Source of the DNA: Capra hircus
Taxonomy: Eukaryota; Chordata; Mammalia; Artiodactyla; Bovidae
Assembly: GCF_001704415.2 (NCBI RefSeq)
Contig: NC_030826.1
Location: 30,127,324 to 30,191,323, forward strand
Reading direction: 5' to 3'
DNA: 64,000 bases
Under the pieces are notes generated by a model. That model saw only the letters and a list, made by a program, of their open reading frames with translations. It was not told the origin of the DNA and ran no database searches. Below, piece after piece: positions 22,901 through 36,600 of the stretch (the stretch's first letter is position 1; every line of letters begins with the position of its first letter). Made by a program: the position numbers and the translations under genes.

Positions 22901-25900
22901 TTAAGACCAAAATGTGTGAGAACCACTGATTCAAGCTAAAGGTATTTCCTCCTTTGAGCCTAATCTCTGTATTATACAACCTAGAAGCAGTTTTCAAAAG
23001 CAGGGTTGATACATGAGGGTAGCTTCTTGGAGTTGAAAGGAGTGGGGGTTAATTTTTTCCACACTTTAATTTGCAGGATTCTAAAAGATTTGAAGGCATC
23101 GACATAGACTTTAAAGCGTTAGCTTATGATGCTCGGAAAACTCCAAATGTAGTGGAAGCCACCAACAAGCCAGGTCTTTACGAAAAGCTGGAAGATCTTC
23201 AGAGCAGGTGACGGTCGGTGTGCAGCTGCCTTTGTAATAGAGAGGCTGTCTTTGTCTCTCAGGTCCTTCACCTTAGTTAACTGCCCGAGTGAGAGAGTAA
23301 GCACATGTGCCTGGTCGTGTACCTTGATTTGCCTGTGTGCTTGGGTAATATGGGATATTGTTAGAGGTGTTTATTCTGATTGAAATGTACTAGTAGGTGT
23401 GTATGCACATGCCCACAGATGTTCCATGTATACATCACTCCTGAGGGTAATCCACAAGTCACACTCATTTGCATTTAGGTAACGTCCACATGCCTCTGGA
23501 TCCTGGCAAACCTAACAAGGAAATTCTCTGTGCCCTCAGGCTGTGCCTGTGTGAGAAGGCCCTGGCAGAGTACCTGGACACCAAAAGGCTTGCCTTCCCC
23601 AGGTTTTACTTCCTCTCCTCTTCTGATCTTCTAGACATTCTTTCCAACGGCACAGCCCCTCAACAGGTAAGCGGGAAAAGTGCTTGTAGAAAGTCAGAAG
23701 GATTGAGATGCTCCAGCAGGAGAGTTTCAAGTTCCCCATTATGCCCCATTAAGCAATGTATCTATTTGACCTATGTTGCCATCAGCACGGTCCCTAACCT
23801 CATCTCTGGCTACCTGCTTTTTTTATATGGACCATTTTTAAAGTCTTTACTGAATTTGTTATGATATCGCTTCTGTTTTACGTTTTGGTTTCTTGGCCAT
23901 GAGGCATGTGGGATCTCAGCTCCCTGACCAGGGGCTGAACCCACACCACCTGCATTGGAAGGCAAAGTCTTAACCACTGGGCCGCCTGAGAAATCTCTAC
24001 ATGGTATTTCTATTCCGGTTATGTGGATAATGTTTTCCCTCTGATTCATCATATTTCCATAGGTTGAGATTATTATCTTCATCTATTCATACATTTTTGT
24101 ACATATTTATACACTTTTTTTTCTTTTAGTCCTCTTTCTTGGCATTCTTCCATGTCCCTCAGATTTATCCACCATATTTAAGTTGTGTGTGTTTATTTGG
24201 TCCTTTTGTGTTGCTAACACTGTTAAAAACTACACTGCACCATTTGTTTTCTTTATTTTTCTACCTCTACCAATTCTTCTTATCGTCTACCTCAAATTTT
24301 ATAGAGTTCATGTTTCTTTCATTTAATTGAAAGCAAAACAAGGTGATATTTTTTCATCACTACCTCTGTTTCCTGTGTTAAGCTTCATACATATATATAT
24401 GCTTTTACTCTATTTCTTGAGTCTGGCTTTCTCCTTCTTTTAAGTTGTGGGATAATTTCATGGGTCTTGTGTTAATTGTGTTTGTTGCTTTAATTCACTA
24501 TTTGTTCTTGTATAAAGAAAAGTCTATCTCTATCATTTGTTCCAAGTCCCTGGGTGGGATCTCCTCCAGCACCTTCAGTTTAATTCAGTACTCTTAGAAT
24601 TTCTCCCAGCATCTCATACGCGAGAGAGCTCATTGCCATAAATGTAAGGGTTAAAACTCACAGTTCTCAGGAGGCCCCTGTATTTCAAAAAAAAACTCTA
24701 CCCGGGGCAGCTTCCTGTTTGTCATTTCTTCTTCACCTGCTGTTCTTCTCACCTCAGGACCACAGTGTGGTTCTCTCTGGCATCCTCCTAGGATTACTGC
24801 CCAAGGCATCACTGCCTCCGTATCATGAGATGCCATGCTTGGGAGAAGCTCTGGCATAGCCAGGCTTTCTGCCTGGTGTGAGTTTGCTGGCCCTTGCTCT
24901 GGACCCTCCAGAGGCTGGTCTCCTGCCTCAAAGTGGTTCCTACATCTGAGCGACTTCTTCCACAGGCCATGGTCGCCACTATCCTCCAGATTTGGGCATG
25001 TTAGCAGCAGCAGCAGCAGCGGCAGCAGCAGCGGCAGCATTCACCTGTAGACTCTCCTGTGCCTACCCTCCTGCGGCACAGTAGTGTTTTCTTAGGAAGA
25101 GGGGGCTTATGAATTAGTTATTGCTCCAGTCTGTTCCCATCCGTAGTAGACTAGGCAGAAATTAATCAAACCTCTGTGGCTTCATTGGTTTGTAGTTAAC
25201 GCATGTTGCCCACTAGATCTATATTCCCTTTTATCCAGTCCAACTAAATCCCATCTTCACATCTTCATCATTCCCTAGCTTCCTTCTAAACGTTTGGTAC
25301 CCAACATTTTAATGGTTGTCACAGGGTAGCCCTTTAAGCAATACGACAATAATAAGTAGCTTCTAAGCAATAATCATAAGTGACTTCCTGGACATGCTCT
25401 CCACTTATAGGTTCAACGCCACCTTTCCAAACTCTTTGACAATATGGCCAAGATGCAGTTCCAGCTAGACGCCAGTGAGAAGCCAACCAAGACCAGCCTT
25501 GGCATGTACAGCAAGGAAGGGGAATATGTGGCCTTCAGCGAGCCCTGTGACTGCAGTGGGCAGGTAACACATGCCTCGCTCTCTCAAGTGTCTGCAGTCA
25601 AGCGTCAGCCTTCAGAACGGCCTTTGTGACCTTAAACCAGAACTGCTGTCTGTGCCCGGGGACTGCCCAGTTCTCTGACTTGAACCGACATCGGAGCAGC
25701 TTCCAGCACCCACTTTCCTCTCCCTGGGAAGGACACATGTCAATACCTATATATCTTCCTCACTCAAAGTCCTGTGCAGAGAGCAATAAAATGCACATAA
25801 ACAACTCCCTGAGTCAACAAGAAAATGGTTTGGAAATGATTAGTGGCACCAGGAGACTTTAACATGACAAGCCCTGGAGCACCCCACTGGGGAATCTGGG

Positions 25901-28900
25901 TCATTGACACCTTCCCCGGGAGAAAATGACCTTTGAAATCAACCATAAACCTGAGCGTTCACTTCTCTGTACACGTACACCTCCTACAGCCCTACCCCGT
26001 GGAGAGCCCACCACCACCCTGCTCCAGAAGCTACCAACTCCACATCTCTCTGACACAGTTCAAGAAACCCAAAACATGACACCCTTCTCTCCTTAACCCT
26101 CCAGCCTTTCTTTCACCATCTTCACTGAAGTAGACAAGCCTGTCTTTGTTCATTATCCTACTGCATTTTTCTCCTTTGCTTCTTTTTTCTCTTCTCTTTC
26201 TTTCCCTTCCATTTTCTCTGTGCTGTTCTCAGTCATGTCCCACTCTTCACAACCCCAAGGACTGCAGCCCACCAGGCTTCTCTGTCCATGGGATTTCCCA
26301 GGTAAGAATACTGGAGTGGGTTGCCATTTCCTACTCCAGGGGATCTTCCTGACACAGGGATCCAACTCAAGCCTTTTGAGTCTCCTGCATTGGCAGGTGT
26401 ATTCTTTACCATTAGTGCCACCTGGGAAGCCCCTGTTATCCTAAATATCCAAAGAAACATGGTCCCTGTGGTGCTAATCCAGTCCAGAGTAAAGCCTGGA
26501 GAAAAGATCTTCTTCAGAGTTCCACCTTCATCCAAATGCATCTTGGAAAGCAACTCTAGCATCTGAAAATAGACATTCTCAGTTTTATGAAAGGGACATT
26601 GGAGTTTGAGTCAAACCTTGGGTGTGCCTTCTGTAGACTCAGAAAACATTTAGTTGAAAAATATAATGTATATGCACCGTGGACAAGGTCATGAGAATCC
26701 ACTGACTTATTTACACCCCTGGGTCAGGAAGATCCCTTGTAGTAGGAAATGGCAACCCACTCCAGTTTCCTTGCTTGGGAAATCCCATGGACAGAGGAGC
26801 CTGGTGGGCTGCAGTCTTCGGGGTCGTAGTCAGACACGACTGGGCATGCAAGCACAATCCAGATGAAGATTTCCCCCTAATCTCTGGTCAGCAGTCTTGT
26901 CTTCCCTAAACCTGCTCCTCTGCTCTGTGGGTTCCAGTGGGCACACAGCCCGCCGCCACCCCCATTGTTAATTGAGCCTCGGTCTCAACTACCATTGCCC
27001 TGTGTTGCATAAACAAACGGTTTCCCTGTGCCTTCTGGCAACCATTTGGGGTTGCACATCTTGCCTGGGCTCATCTTCCTCACTGCCTCCATCTGAGTGG
27101 AAGAAAACGTGTATCACTGAGCACATCTTCTTAGGAACCCCGAGTCTAACCCCAAGTTCTTCTTCCAGGTAGAAATATGGCTGAACCACGTGCTGGCTCA
27201 CATGAAGGCCACGGTGAGGCATGAAATGACAGAAGGTATAACTGTCTATGAAGAAAAGCCCAGGGAACAGTGGCTCTTTGACTACCCAGCTCAGGTATCC
27301 TCTGATCCATCCTCACCTGCTCTCCTCCTCCATGGCCTCTGTCAGCCTCCTGGGGCTGCCAGGCTCACCCATGCTTCAGGGTCAGGAGAGGCTGGTCGGG
27401 AAGGGGTCAGCAGGAGGGACCAGGGAATTGTTAGCCACGACGCAATTCAGCAGTTGCCTCGGGGCATTAAGGGTTGTCGATTTTACTCCATTAGCTGCAT
27501 ACAGCAGGGACAACACATAGACAATTCAACTCACTGAGCCAGCTCTCTTTGTCTGTGCTAAGCCCTTTGCTGAGCACGGGAGACACCAGCAGGAAACAAG
27601 ACAATGTAATCCCACCCTGATGGGGTTTACAGACTGGCGTGGAAGTCAGCCACCTAAAGATGGAACCTGGTGTGATGGTAAAGGAAAGTCAGGGTCCTCT
27701 GGGAGCTGGGTAATGTGGTCTGGGGATGACCCTCCTGAAGACATGATTCTAGGCTGAGGTTTGAAAGAGGAGTTGGCAGGTGAAAGATAGAGGGAAGAGC
27801 ACCCAAGTGTGGGAAAGACTATGGACAAAGGCTCAGATGCAGGGAGAGTCTAATGTGTTCAAGGCATGAGCGTGGTTGAAGCAGGAGTAACAGGTGGAAG
27901 GAGCAAGGGGCAGCAGATGGATTCAGGGGAGGAAACTGGAACATAGTCCTTATAGACCGTGCTTGGGAGTGATGTGATTCCAAGATATATCTAAGTCCTT
28001 TCCCGGTATCTCAGGAGGGTAATAGAAGAAAGAGGGGGAGCTAGTGAGGTTACTTTTTAATGACCTTGGCTGCTATACACCACCCCTCCCTTCCCTGTTA
28101 ATGTCTAGTATTGGGCTGGCTGAGAAGTCCGTTTGGGTTTTTCTATGACATCCTACGGAAAAACCCAAACAAATTCTTTGGCCAACCCAATACTACTGGT
28201 GGTACATTTGGGCGTTACAGATATCTGGTGGTGATTGAAGCCATAGGTGTTAGGTAAGATTGTGTAGACCAAGCTGAGGCTGCAGATCAAACCCACGAGC
28301 GTCATCCAAAGGCTGCATAGGCACAGAGAAACCAGGGCAGCAGAATGAGAAACAGTCCCTTTCCTGATAGAAGGAATGCCTGGCCATGGTAATCATGGAA
28401 ACGAAAACAGAAGGCGTTGGTAGCAGGTAAGAGGTCAGTTACACCACACACGTCTAGGAGATCAAGCAAAGAGGCTAAGGAACATCCATGACCTTGGTGA
28501 GGCCATCTCAGTGAAGTGGTAGAGAAGAGATCATGCTGCCGGTAGTTGAGAAGGGAGGAGAAGGCGGGAAATGTTGACAGTGAGTGTAGACAGAGCAGAG
28601 AAATAAGCCAGTGCTGCAGAAGGGCAGGGGCCTCCGAGGTGGTGCCAGTGGTAAAGAACCCACCTGCCAATGCAGGAGACATGGGTTCAGTCCCTTGTCA
28701 GGAAGATCCCCTGGAGAAGGAGAGGACAACCCAGTCCAGTATTCTTGCCTGGGAAATCCCACGGACAGAGGAGCCTGGTGGGCTACAGGAGTCACAAGTA
28801 CAATTGCACATCACATTCAGACCATTCCGACCAGATTACACTATAGGAGGAACCTCTAAAAAATCCAACATGTCTAAATCCAAAGGTTAAAAAAAAAAAA

Positions 28901-31900
28901 AAAAGGTAAATTCAAGAATAGTACTTTTTTTACTACAACAGAATTCTCTGCTTCACGAAGTGAATAATTCCCACCAGGATTCCTTGTTTGCCTGAGTCAG
29001 AATTTTGAGGCAAGAAAATGTGTTTCTTCCTGCATTCTGACAGATTCATCTAGAGCAGTGTCTCCTGAGCCAAGTGGGACCGCAGAGGATCAGTGTCTCT
29101 AAATCCTTCACCATGCAGAATCAAAATTATGCATTTTCCGTATTAAATCTTCTGTTTCTCAGCAAGCAGAAGAAAGGTTCATTTAAATAAATCACTGTTT
29201 CCATTTATTTATTTTGAATCTCTGAAGAATACAAATCAAAGTGTTGTTTGCTCAGTCATGTCCAACTCTCTGCGACCCCATGGACCATAGCCCACCAGGC
29301 TCCTTTGTCCATGGGATTTTTTAGGCAAGAACACTGGAGTGGGTTGCCATTTCCTTCTCCAACAAATCAAAGTGACCACACTGAATTTCAGTGTCATCCT
29401 TCCCGACCTGCAAAGAGTAGACCTTTCCAAGTTAGAGACACAGATGTAAGAATGGCCATGTGGACACAGGGCAGGAAGGGGAGAGTGGGATGAATGGGGA
29501 GATGGGATTGACATGCATACACTACCATGTGTGAAATAGGTAGCTAGTGGGGAGCTGCTGCATAGCACAGGGAGCTCGGCCCTGTGCCCTGTGATGACCG
29601 AGAGGGGTGGGATGTGGGGTCCAAGAGGGAGGAGACATATGTATACATAGAACTGATGATTCACTTCGTTGTACAGCAGAGACTAACAAGTGTTGTAAAG
29701 CAATCAGACTCCAATTTAAAGAAAGAGCAGGCTTTTCAAAGTTAACAGTTTGAAGAGATGTTTAAAGATACAGTGTAGGTACTATGGGCAAGAAAAAAAA
29801 TCTGCCACACATAATCAGCAGTGGCTCACTCAACTAGAATACTTCAACTGTAAGGGTTTCCAGAAGAACAGAGCAAAAGACTGAGTATCATTGAGATGTC
29901 CACTCAAGACTTTGTTATCCTCCCAGGCACCGGAAAGGTGCTGTGAACTGGGAAGCAAAAACAGAAAGGTCAGTGTAGCAATTTCTAAAAGCTACTAACA
30001 TTGACCTGAATGAGCCTTTAGCTGTTCTCAACCAAATGGTACATTTTTCAAGAGCAGAAAGGACTCTCCCCACTTGTGTTGTACCCACTTTATATCTCCG
30101 AGGACTTAGAAGCACGTGTTCAACAGAACAGTGCTGGTGGAAGAGGGAGGGAAGGGATGTCCATCACCCACACAATTATATTCTCAGCCCCTGCTGTGTG
30201 AGAGTGGGCTGGTTTGAGAGACAGTCCTGGTAATGGCTTTCCTAAGCAACTCTTGGTACCATAGGTGGCCCTGACCTGTACCCAGATCTGGTGGACCACA
30301 GAGGTGGGCATGGCATTTGCAAGGCTGGAGGAAGGCTATGAGAATGCCATGAAGGACTATTACAAGAAGCAAGTGGCCCAGCTCAAAACCCTCATCACCA
30401 TGCTCATTGGCCAGCTCTCCAAGGGGGACCGGCAGAAGATCATGACCATATGCACCATCGATGTCCATGCCCGGGACGTGGTGGCCAAGATGATTGCTCA
30501 GAAGGTGAGTCCTGGACTCTCGAGAGTACCACTCTTTGTGGTTAGCTATACCACAAGTACTGGGATTCGGAAGAAGCTCACATGTGGGCAAAACACAGGG
30601 GCCCCAAACTCTGCACCAGTCAGGGATCTGGGAGAGGATCAAGGTGGCTGCTCCTACCTTTAAACCCCAGCAAAACAGCATCATCCAAGTGGCTCGTGCT
30701 TTCTGTGCCATGCTGGGCAGCATGCTGCTCTCCTGAATGGTGCACAACACCTGGCTCACCCCGAGCCCTGTGCATTCTGCAGCCATGGGGCCACCTCCTA
30801 CCTGTTGAATCTTGTGATTTACCAACCTACTCTGCCACTCCTTCTCTAGGTAGATAACGCCCAGGCCTTCCTCTGGCTGTCCCAGCTAAGGCACCGATGG
30901 GATGACGAGGCCAAACACTGCTTCGCCAACATCTGTGATGCCCAGTTTCTATACTCCTATGAGTACCTGGGAAATACCCCTCGCCTGGTGATCACGCCCT
31001 TGACAGACAGGTGAGCACTAGCGTCAGCCACTGACACAGGCGCCTTCTGCTGTCTGGCTCTCACCATCCACGGTCACTTGCTATTTGTCCACAAGGCTGC
31101 AGGGGGAGGGCCAGATTTGACCCAACAGATGCAAAATAAACTGAAATGGCATAGGACAGAACCCTGATCAGAGCAAACCCCAGAGCAAATCAGTGAGACA
31201 CGTGTGTCTGTTTGTTTTTATTTATTTGGCTGTCTTGGGTCTTAGTTGTGGCATGCAGGATCTCTCATTGTGGTGCACAGATTCTCTAGTTTTGGCACAC
31301 AGGCTCTGGAGCACATGGGCTCAGTGGTTATGCCAGGCAGACTAATAGTCACTGGAAATGCAGAGATCACTAAAACTTAAACTCCAGTTTTGTTGAGGGA
31401 AATAAGACGTGTAGATAAAAATTTCAGAAGTATAAGGGGAAGGATTTCCCTGGTGGTCAAGTGGTTGGGAGTCTGTGTTGTCAATGAAGGGGGCTCAGGT
31501 TTGACCCCTGATTGGGGAACTATGATGTTGCATGTTGCACTGCACGACCAAGAAAAACAAAAGTTTAAAAAAATCGTGCCGAAGAAATGATGCTTTTGAA
31601 CTATGGTGTTGGAGAAGACTCTTAAGAGTCCCTTGGACAGCAAGGTGATCAAATCAGTCAATCCTGAAGGAAATCAATCCTGAATATTCATTTTAGGGAC
31701 TGATGCCAAAGCTGAAGCTTTAATACTCTGCCACCTGATGATAAGAACTGACTCAATGGAAAAGACCCCAACGCTGGGAAAGATTGAAGGCGGGAGGAGA
31801 AGGGGATGACAGAGGATGAGATGGTTGGATGGCATCACTGACTCGATGGACATGAATTTGAACAAATTCGGGGAAACAGTGAAGGACAGGGAAGCCCGGC

Positions 31901-33609
31901 ATGCTGGAGTCCATGGGGTCACAAAGAGTTGAACATGACTGAGCAACTGGACTTACTGAAATAAATAGCACAGGGAAAATGTGCAAGGTCATAGTACAGA
32001 ACAGGGCACAGAGCCATTCGCTACAAACTTCCAAGTAAGTGACCTCTGAGCACAGAGGATCTCAACCACTGCAGGCTGAAGAGGACCAGGAACACTGCAA
32101 GGAAGACAGTATCTGACCTGGACCCTGAAGGGTGTGTAGGACTCTAACAGGGTTTCAGTTGGTTTTAGGATGACTGACAGGCTATGAAATTGTACAGAAA
32201 GCTGTGCACGTGTCACCTTTCCTATTGAAAAGATACACTGTTGTTGTTCAGTCGCTCAGTCGTGTCTGACTCATTGTGACCCCATGGACTGCAGCATGAC
32301 AGGCTCCCCTGTCCTCCACTGTTCCGTGGAGTTTGCTCAGATTCATGTCCATTGAATCGGTGATGCTATCTAACCAGCTCATCTTCTGTCACCCCCTTCT
32401 CCTTTTGCCATGAGTTGGATCTATAGCATTCATTAATTGTTAAAGTGGTCTGGGGTGCCCCAAAGTTGAAGAATTACTGATTAGCATTCTGGTTGGAATT
32501 TTGTGGGCAAAGATGTGGATATGGGAAAATTTAAAGCATGTTCTTGGAAGAGGGACTTTGGGGGAAGTAGTCAGGAACGAGCCTGGTAAGATGGGTAAGA
32601 GTCTAACTATGAAATGTGAAAATCATATTCTTTATCCAGTAAGGAGTGATCAACTATTGAAACTTTTTCATCAGAAGAGTAAAAAAGGATGAAAACTTAT
32701 AAAGATTCATCTGACAAAAGAATGTGGGCAAAGGAGAGAGAGGACAGGGAGATAAGGTCATGATCTGTGGGAGAAATGGTATATTAATTCTGCAGAGATT
32801 TCTATAAATTCTGTTAAGTGCTGGTGCCCTTTCCCCTTATAATTCCACTGAACATTAAATCTCTTCTGCAAAAAGACCTGCATATGTGAGTGACTGGCTC
32901 ACCCAGAATAAGCGACCTGTAGGTAATGAAGGCACGGTCGTAAATTGTGATGGTTAAAGTGGCCAAATAGAATCCGTGCCATCTTCTACTTAATTTTCTC
33001 TCTGCCTATTTTAAGTATTATCACCGTATTCTGGCTAAATCCTCAGATATATTTCCAAATAACAATTAGTGAACTTGTAATCACTCTGCTCGCCGAATGA
33101 ATAGGGGTGTGGGAACTTCAAAGTCACTGGAGGTCCCAGCATCATCCATAGAGGAAGACCTCCTGGTCCATCTCCCCCCATGCTTTTCATTTTTGTAATT
33201 CATCTTCCACCCAGAGCCCCGCTCAAACCGCTCATTTGTTTACTCTTGCATCTGTCTGTTTCATGGGAGCCTGTAGAGGTCACATCACTGTCTCCGGCTG
33301 CTCCCCACTACATTTAGACTAAAATATGAATTCCTTGTGGAACATAGTAATTCCTGCCAACCACCCTGATGCCTCACAGCCTGCAGTCCAGCCACATTAG
33401 CCTCCTCTGTGTTCCTCGATCCCTTTAAGTTCATTTCAAGCTACAGCCGTGAATACGTGTGGTCCCTTCTGTCTGGCCTGATCTTCCCCATGCTTTCTGC
33501 TCCACTGTCATCCTCTCATCCTTTCTTGTTCTGCTCTTTGCTCTGAAGAGACCTTCCATGACCACTCTTTCTAAAAGACAACCTCTCCCACCTGTCCAAC
33601 ACAGACACA

Positions 33610-33648
<39 letters not shown>

Positions 33649-36600
33649 CCGTACACACGCAAATAACATTAAGGATCCCCCCATTTATCCTCTCCCTAAG
33701 GGCTTCCCTAGTTGCTCAGCTGATAAAGAATCCACCTGCCATGCAGGAGATCCGCTTTGATTCCTGGGTTGGGAAGATCCACTGGAGAAGGGATAGACTA
33801 CCCATTGCAGTATTCTTGGGCTTCCCTTGTGGCTCAGCTGGTAAAGAATCCACCTGCAATGCGGGAGACCTGAGTTTAATCCCTGGGTTGGGAAGATCCC
33901 CTGGAGAAGGGAACGGCTACCCACTCCAGTATTCTGGCCTGGAGAATTCCATGAACTATATAGTCCATGGAGTCATTATGAGTCAGACACTACTGAGCGA
34001 CTTTCTCTTTCACTTTTCAACATCTCCCACATTCTGAAATGAACTTGCCTTCTGGCTTCTTGGCAACAGTCCCCTTTGGAATGTAAACTTTTTCCTCTCA
34101 GAGATCTTTGTCTGTCTCATATGTTGCTATTTTCACCAATACCTAGTAGATGTTGAATTACTATCTCTCAGTGAATGAACAATAGTTCATGGTTGAAAAC
34201 CCAGGTCGTAAGAATGACAGAATTGGGAAGAGGGGATTGACTCAAACGACGGGTCCACATGGCACTCCGTCTATGCCTTGGCTCCCAAAGCAGAAGCAGG
34301 CCCTATGCTCTCTCCTGCTCTCATCTGGGCACCCACCCTGCTCCCTGCCCCAGCTGAGGACAGAAGGCAGACAGCATCAACAGATTTCTCTGCAGCTGGA
34401 ACAGTAAAGGCAGCAGCAACTCTGAGGGTTCAGATGTCTCAGGGGTTTTACTAGGGCTTCACCGGGTCATGATCAGTTGGAGGGGCTCATTCGCTGTGGG
34501 TACCGGGAAAAGCTTTCCCATCTGGAGTTTCATTCACAGGCGACCCTCTCACATGTCTTTGCCTTTGTGGTGATTCTCAGCAAGACACCTGTTCTAAACA
34601 GGAAGGGCATCCAGAAGGGTGTTCTCTCTGACAGTGAGGGTTTTTTTTTTTTTTTTTTTTGCCTGCCTTGGACTATGAGCTAATAGTTTGGGAATTTATA
34701 TCGCTCAGAGCAGAGAAATGAAGCTATTATATGTTTGAGCAACTTGATTAATGTCTGTCTCTCACTTTGGACTATATGTTCCACAAAAGCATTGACTTTG
34801 ATTGGCTCCCTGCTCCATGGTGCCTCAGGATTCAACATCATGTCCAGAAAATAACAGGCATTTGAGACATATTCCTTGTGTAAAAGCAGTGAAATGATTT
34901 CTGAGACCTGGGTTGATGCATTCAGCTTCCCTTACCATTCAGAGTATTTCCTTCCTCTCCCCTGGCACATCAGACATTATTCCAAGCAATAAAAAGTACA
35001 TGACTTTCCTTTTCCCTGGGTCTTCACACCTGCCCATAAGTTGAAGGCGATGATTGCCTCTTTTGGAGTTAGAGATCTTTAGTACTCTAATGCTGAATGC
35101 CTCCTAGAGGAACGGCATAAAGTTTGGACAATGAATTATTTTCAAAATAGGCATTATTACCTCTCCTATGAAAGAATGCAAATAGGAACTTAAAAGGAAG
35201 ATTTGCTGCAAAAAACGGTGAATACTGTACAGAGCTTGACCTTGTTCTGCGCGTAAGATGCTCTTCTAGTGTGGATACTTATACGGCAAATTCCATTTTC
35301 TCATTGACTTCTATTATTATCTCAAGAAATGTCTTGGCCAGAAAAAACAAATTGGCCTCCACCCAGAAAATCTCATTTTAAAGAGCATTGAGTTTTTGCT
35401 GGTGTACCGCTTAAGTACATTTAATTCTCTCCTGCCAGAGGAATTAATCAAATGGACAATTGATCCGCACAGCCTCTGCACATTCATTAAAGGCACAACC
35501 ACATTACTGTACGTCTGACTGATTATGCCTGTTTCTTCGGAAGGTCCCACTGCCTGGATGGGGCCAGAATGTGTAAGTAGATACAATGGCTCAGCCGCTG
35601 TCCCAGGACTTGAACATAATGCTAAGTTGAAGGGCTAAATGGAGATCCTTTTTCATGCTGAACAAAAGCTGTTCTCCTAGGTTGTCTCTTCATCTTTGGA
35701 GGATCTCCTGCCGCTTCACTCCCCTTCCCTCACCTTCACACACAGCCCCCTACTGGAAGGATTGACTTAGTCAACTGCTTATCCATTTGCAGAACCTCTT
35801 AATTTCTTAGGCACTAAGGCAAGTGGGCGAGATATAATTGATGTAAGAGTCTGAGGGTGATTTTCTGAATAGGCCACAATTACCAAAGGTCTTCCCAGAT
35901 TGCACTAGTGGTAAAGAATCCATCTGCCAATGCAGGAGAAGCAAGAGACACAGCTGCCATCCCTGGGTCAGGAAGATCCCCTGGAGAAGGAAACGGCAAC
36001 CTACTCCAGTATTCTTGCCTGGAAAACTCCATGGACAGAAGAGCCTGGCAGGCTACAGTCCGTGGGGTTGCAAAGAGTCAGACACGACTGAGCACACACA
36101 CCATAGCAAAATGATAACCCTCTGTTTTCAAGTTTTTATTGAAACATAGTTGATTTACAATGTACTATTAGTTTTGGGTATACAGCATAGTGATTCAGTG
36201 TTTTTATAGATGATACTCCATTTAAAGTTATTGTAAAATATTGGGGGTGGGGTGGGAGGGAGGCTTAAGAGAGAGGGGATACATATACACATATAGCTGA
36301 TTCATTTTGTTGTACAGCAGAAACTAACACAACATTGTAAAGCAATTAGACTCCTATAAAGTAAATAAATAAATGCACTGTGCTTAGTCCTGCATTGCAG
36401 GCGGATTCTTTACCATCTGAGCCACCAGGGAAGCCCAGATAAATAAACGCATTTTTAAAAAGTTGTTATGCAGTATTGCTTCTATTTCCTTTGCTGCACA
36501 TCACATCCTTGCATCTTATCTATTCTGCACATACCAGAGAGACAAATCTTAATCCCCTTCCACTGTATCATTCCTCTCTCCAACCCTCTTCCCACTGACA

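Larger units (their letters stand above)
33330..34185 (+). mobile_element. L2 LINE 3' end split by a microsatellite and a dimeric SINE
   Basis: The L2 segment (cagtccagccacattagcct, cttccatgaccactctttct) breaks at about 33600. It resumes at 34020 with gaatgtaaactttttcctct, gagatctttgtctgtctcat and cctagtagatgttgaa, the usual L2 tail. Confidence 0.7.

Noticed and set aside
24651..25040. 129-codon minus-strand frame with an apparent Leu-rich signal peptide
   Set aside because: The Leu run is encoded by an AGC microsatellite and the rest has no recognisable domain.
30184..30825. 213-codon minus-strand frame
   Set aside because: Antisense to the exon at 30265-30504 and its intron; no domain.
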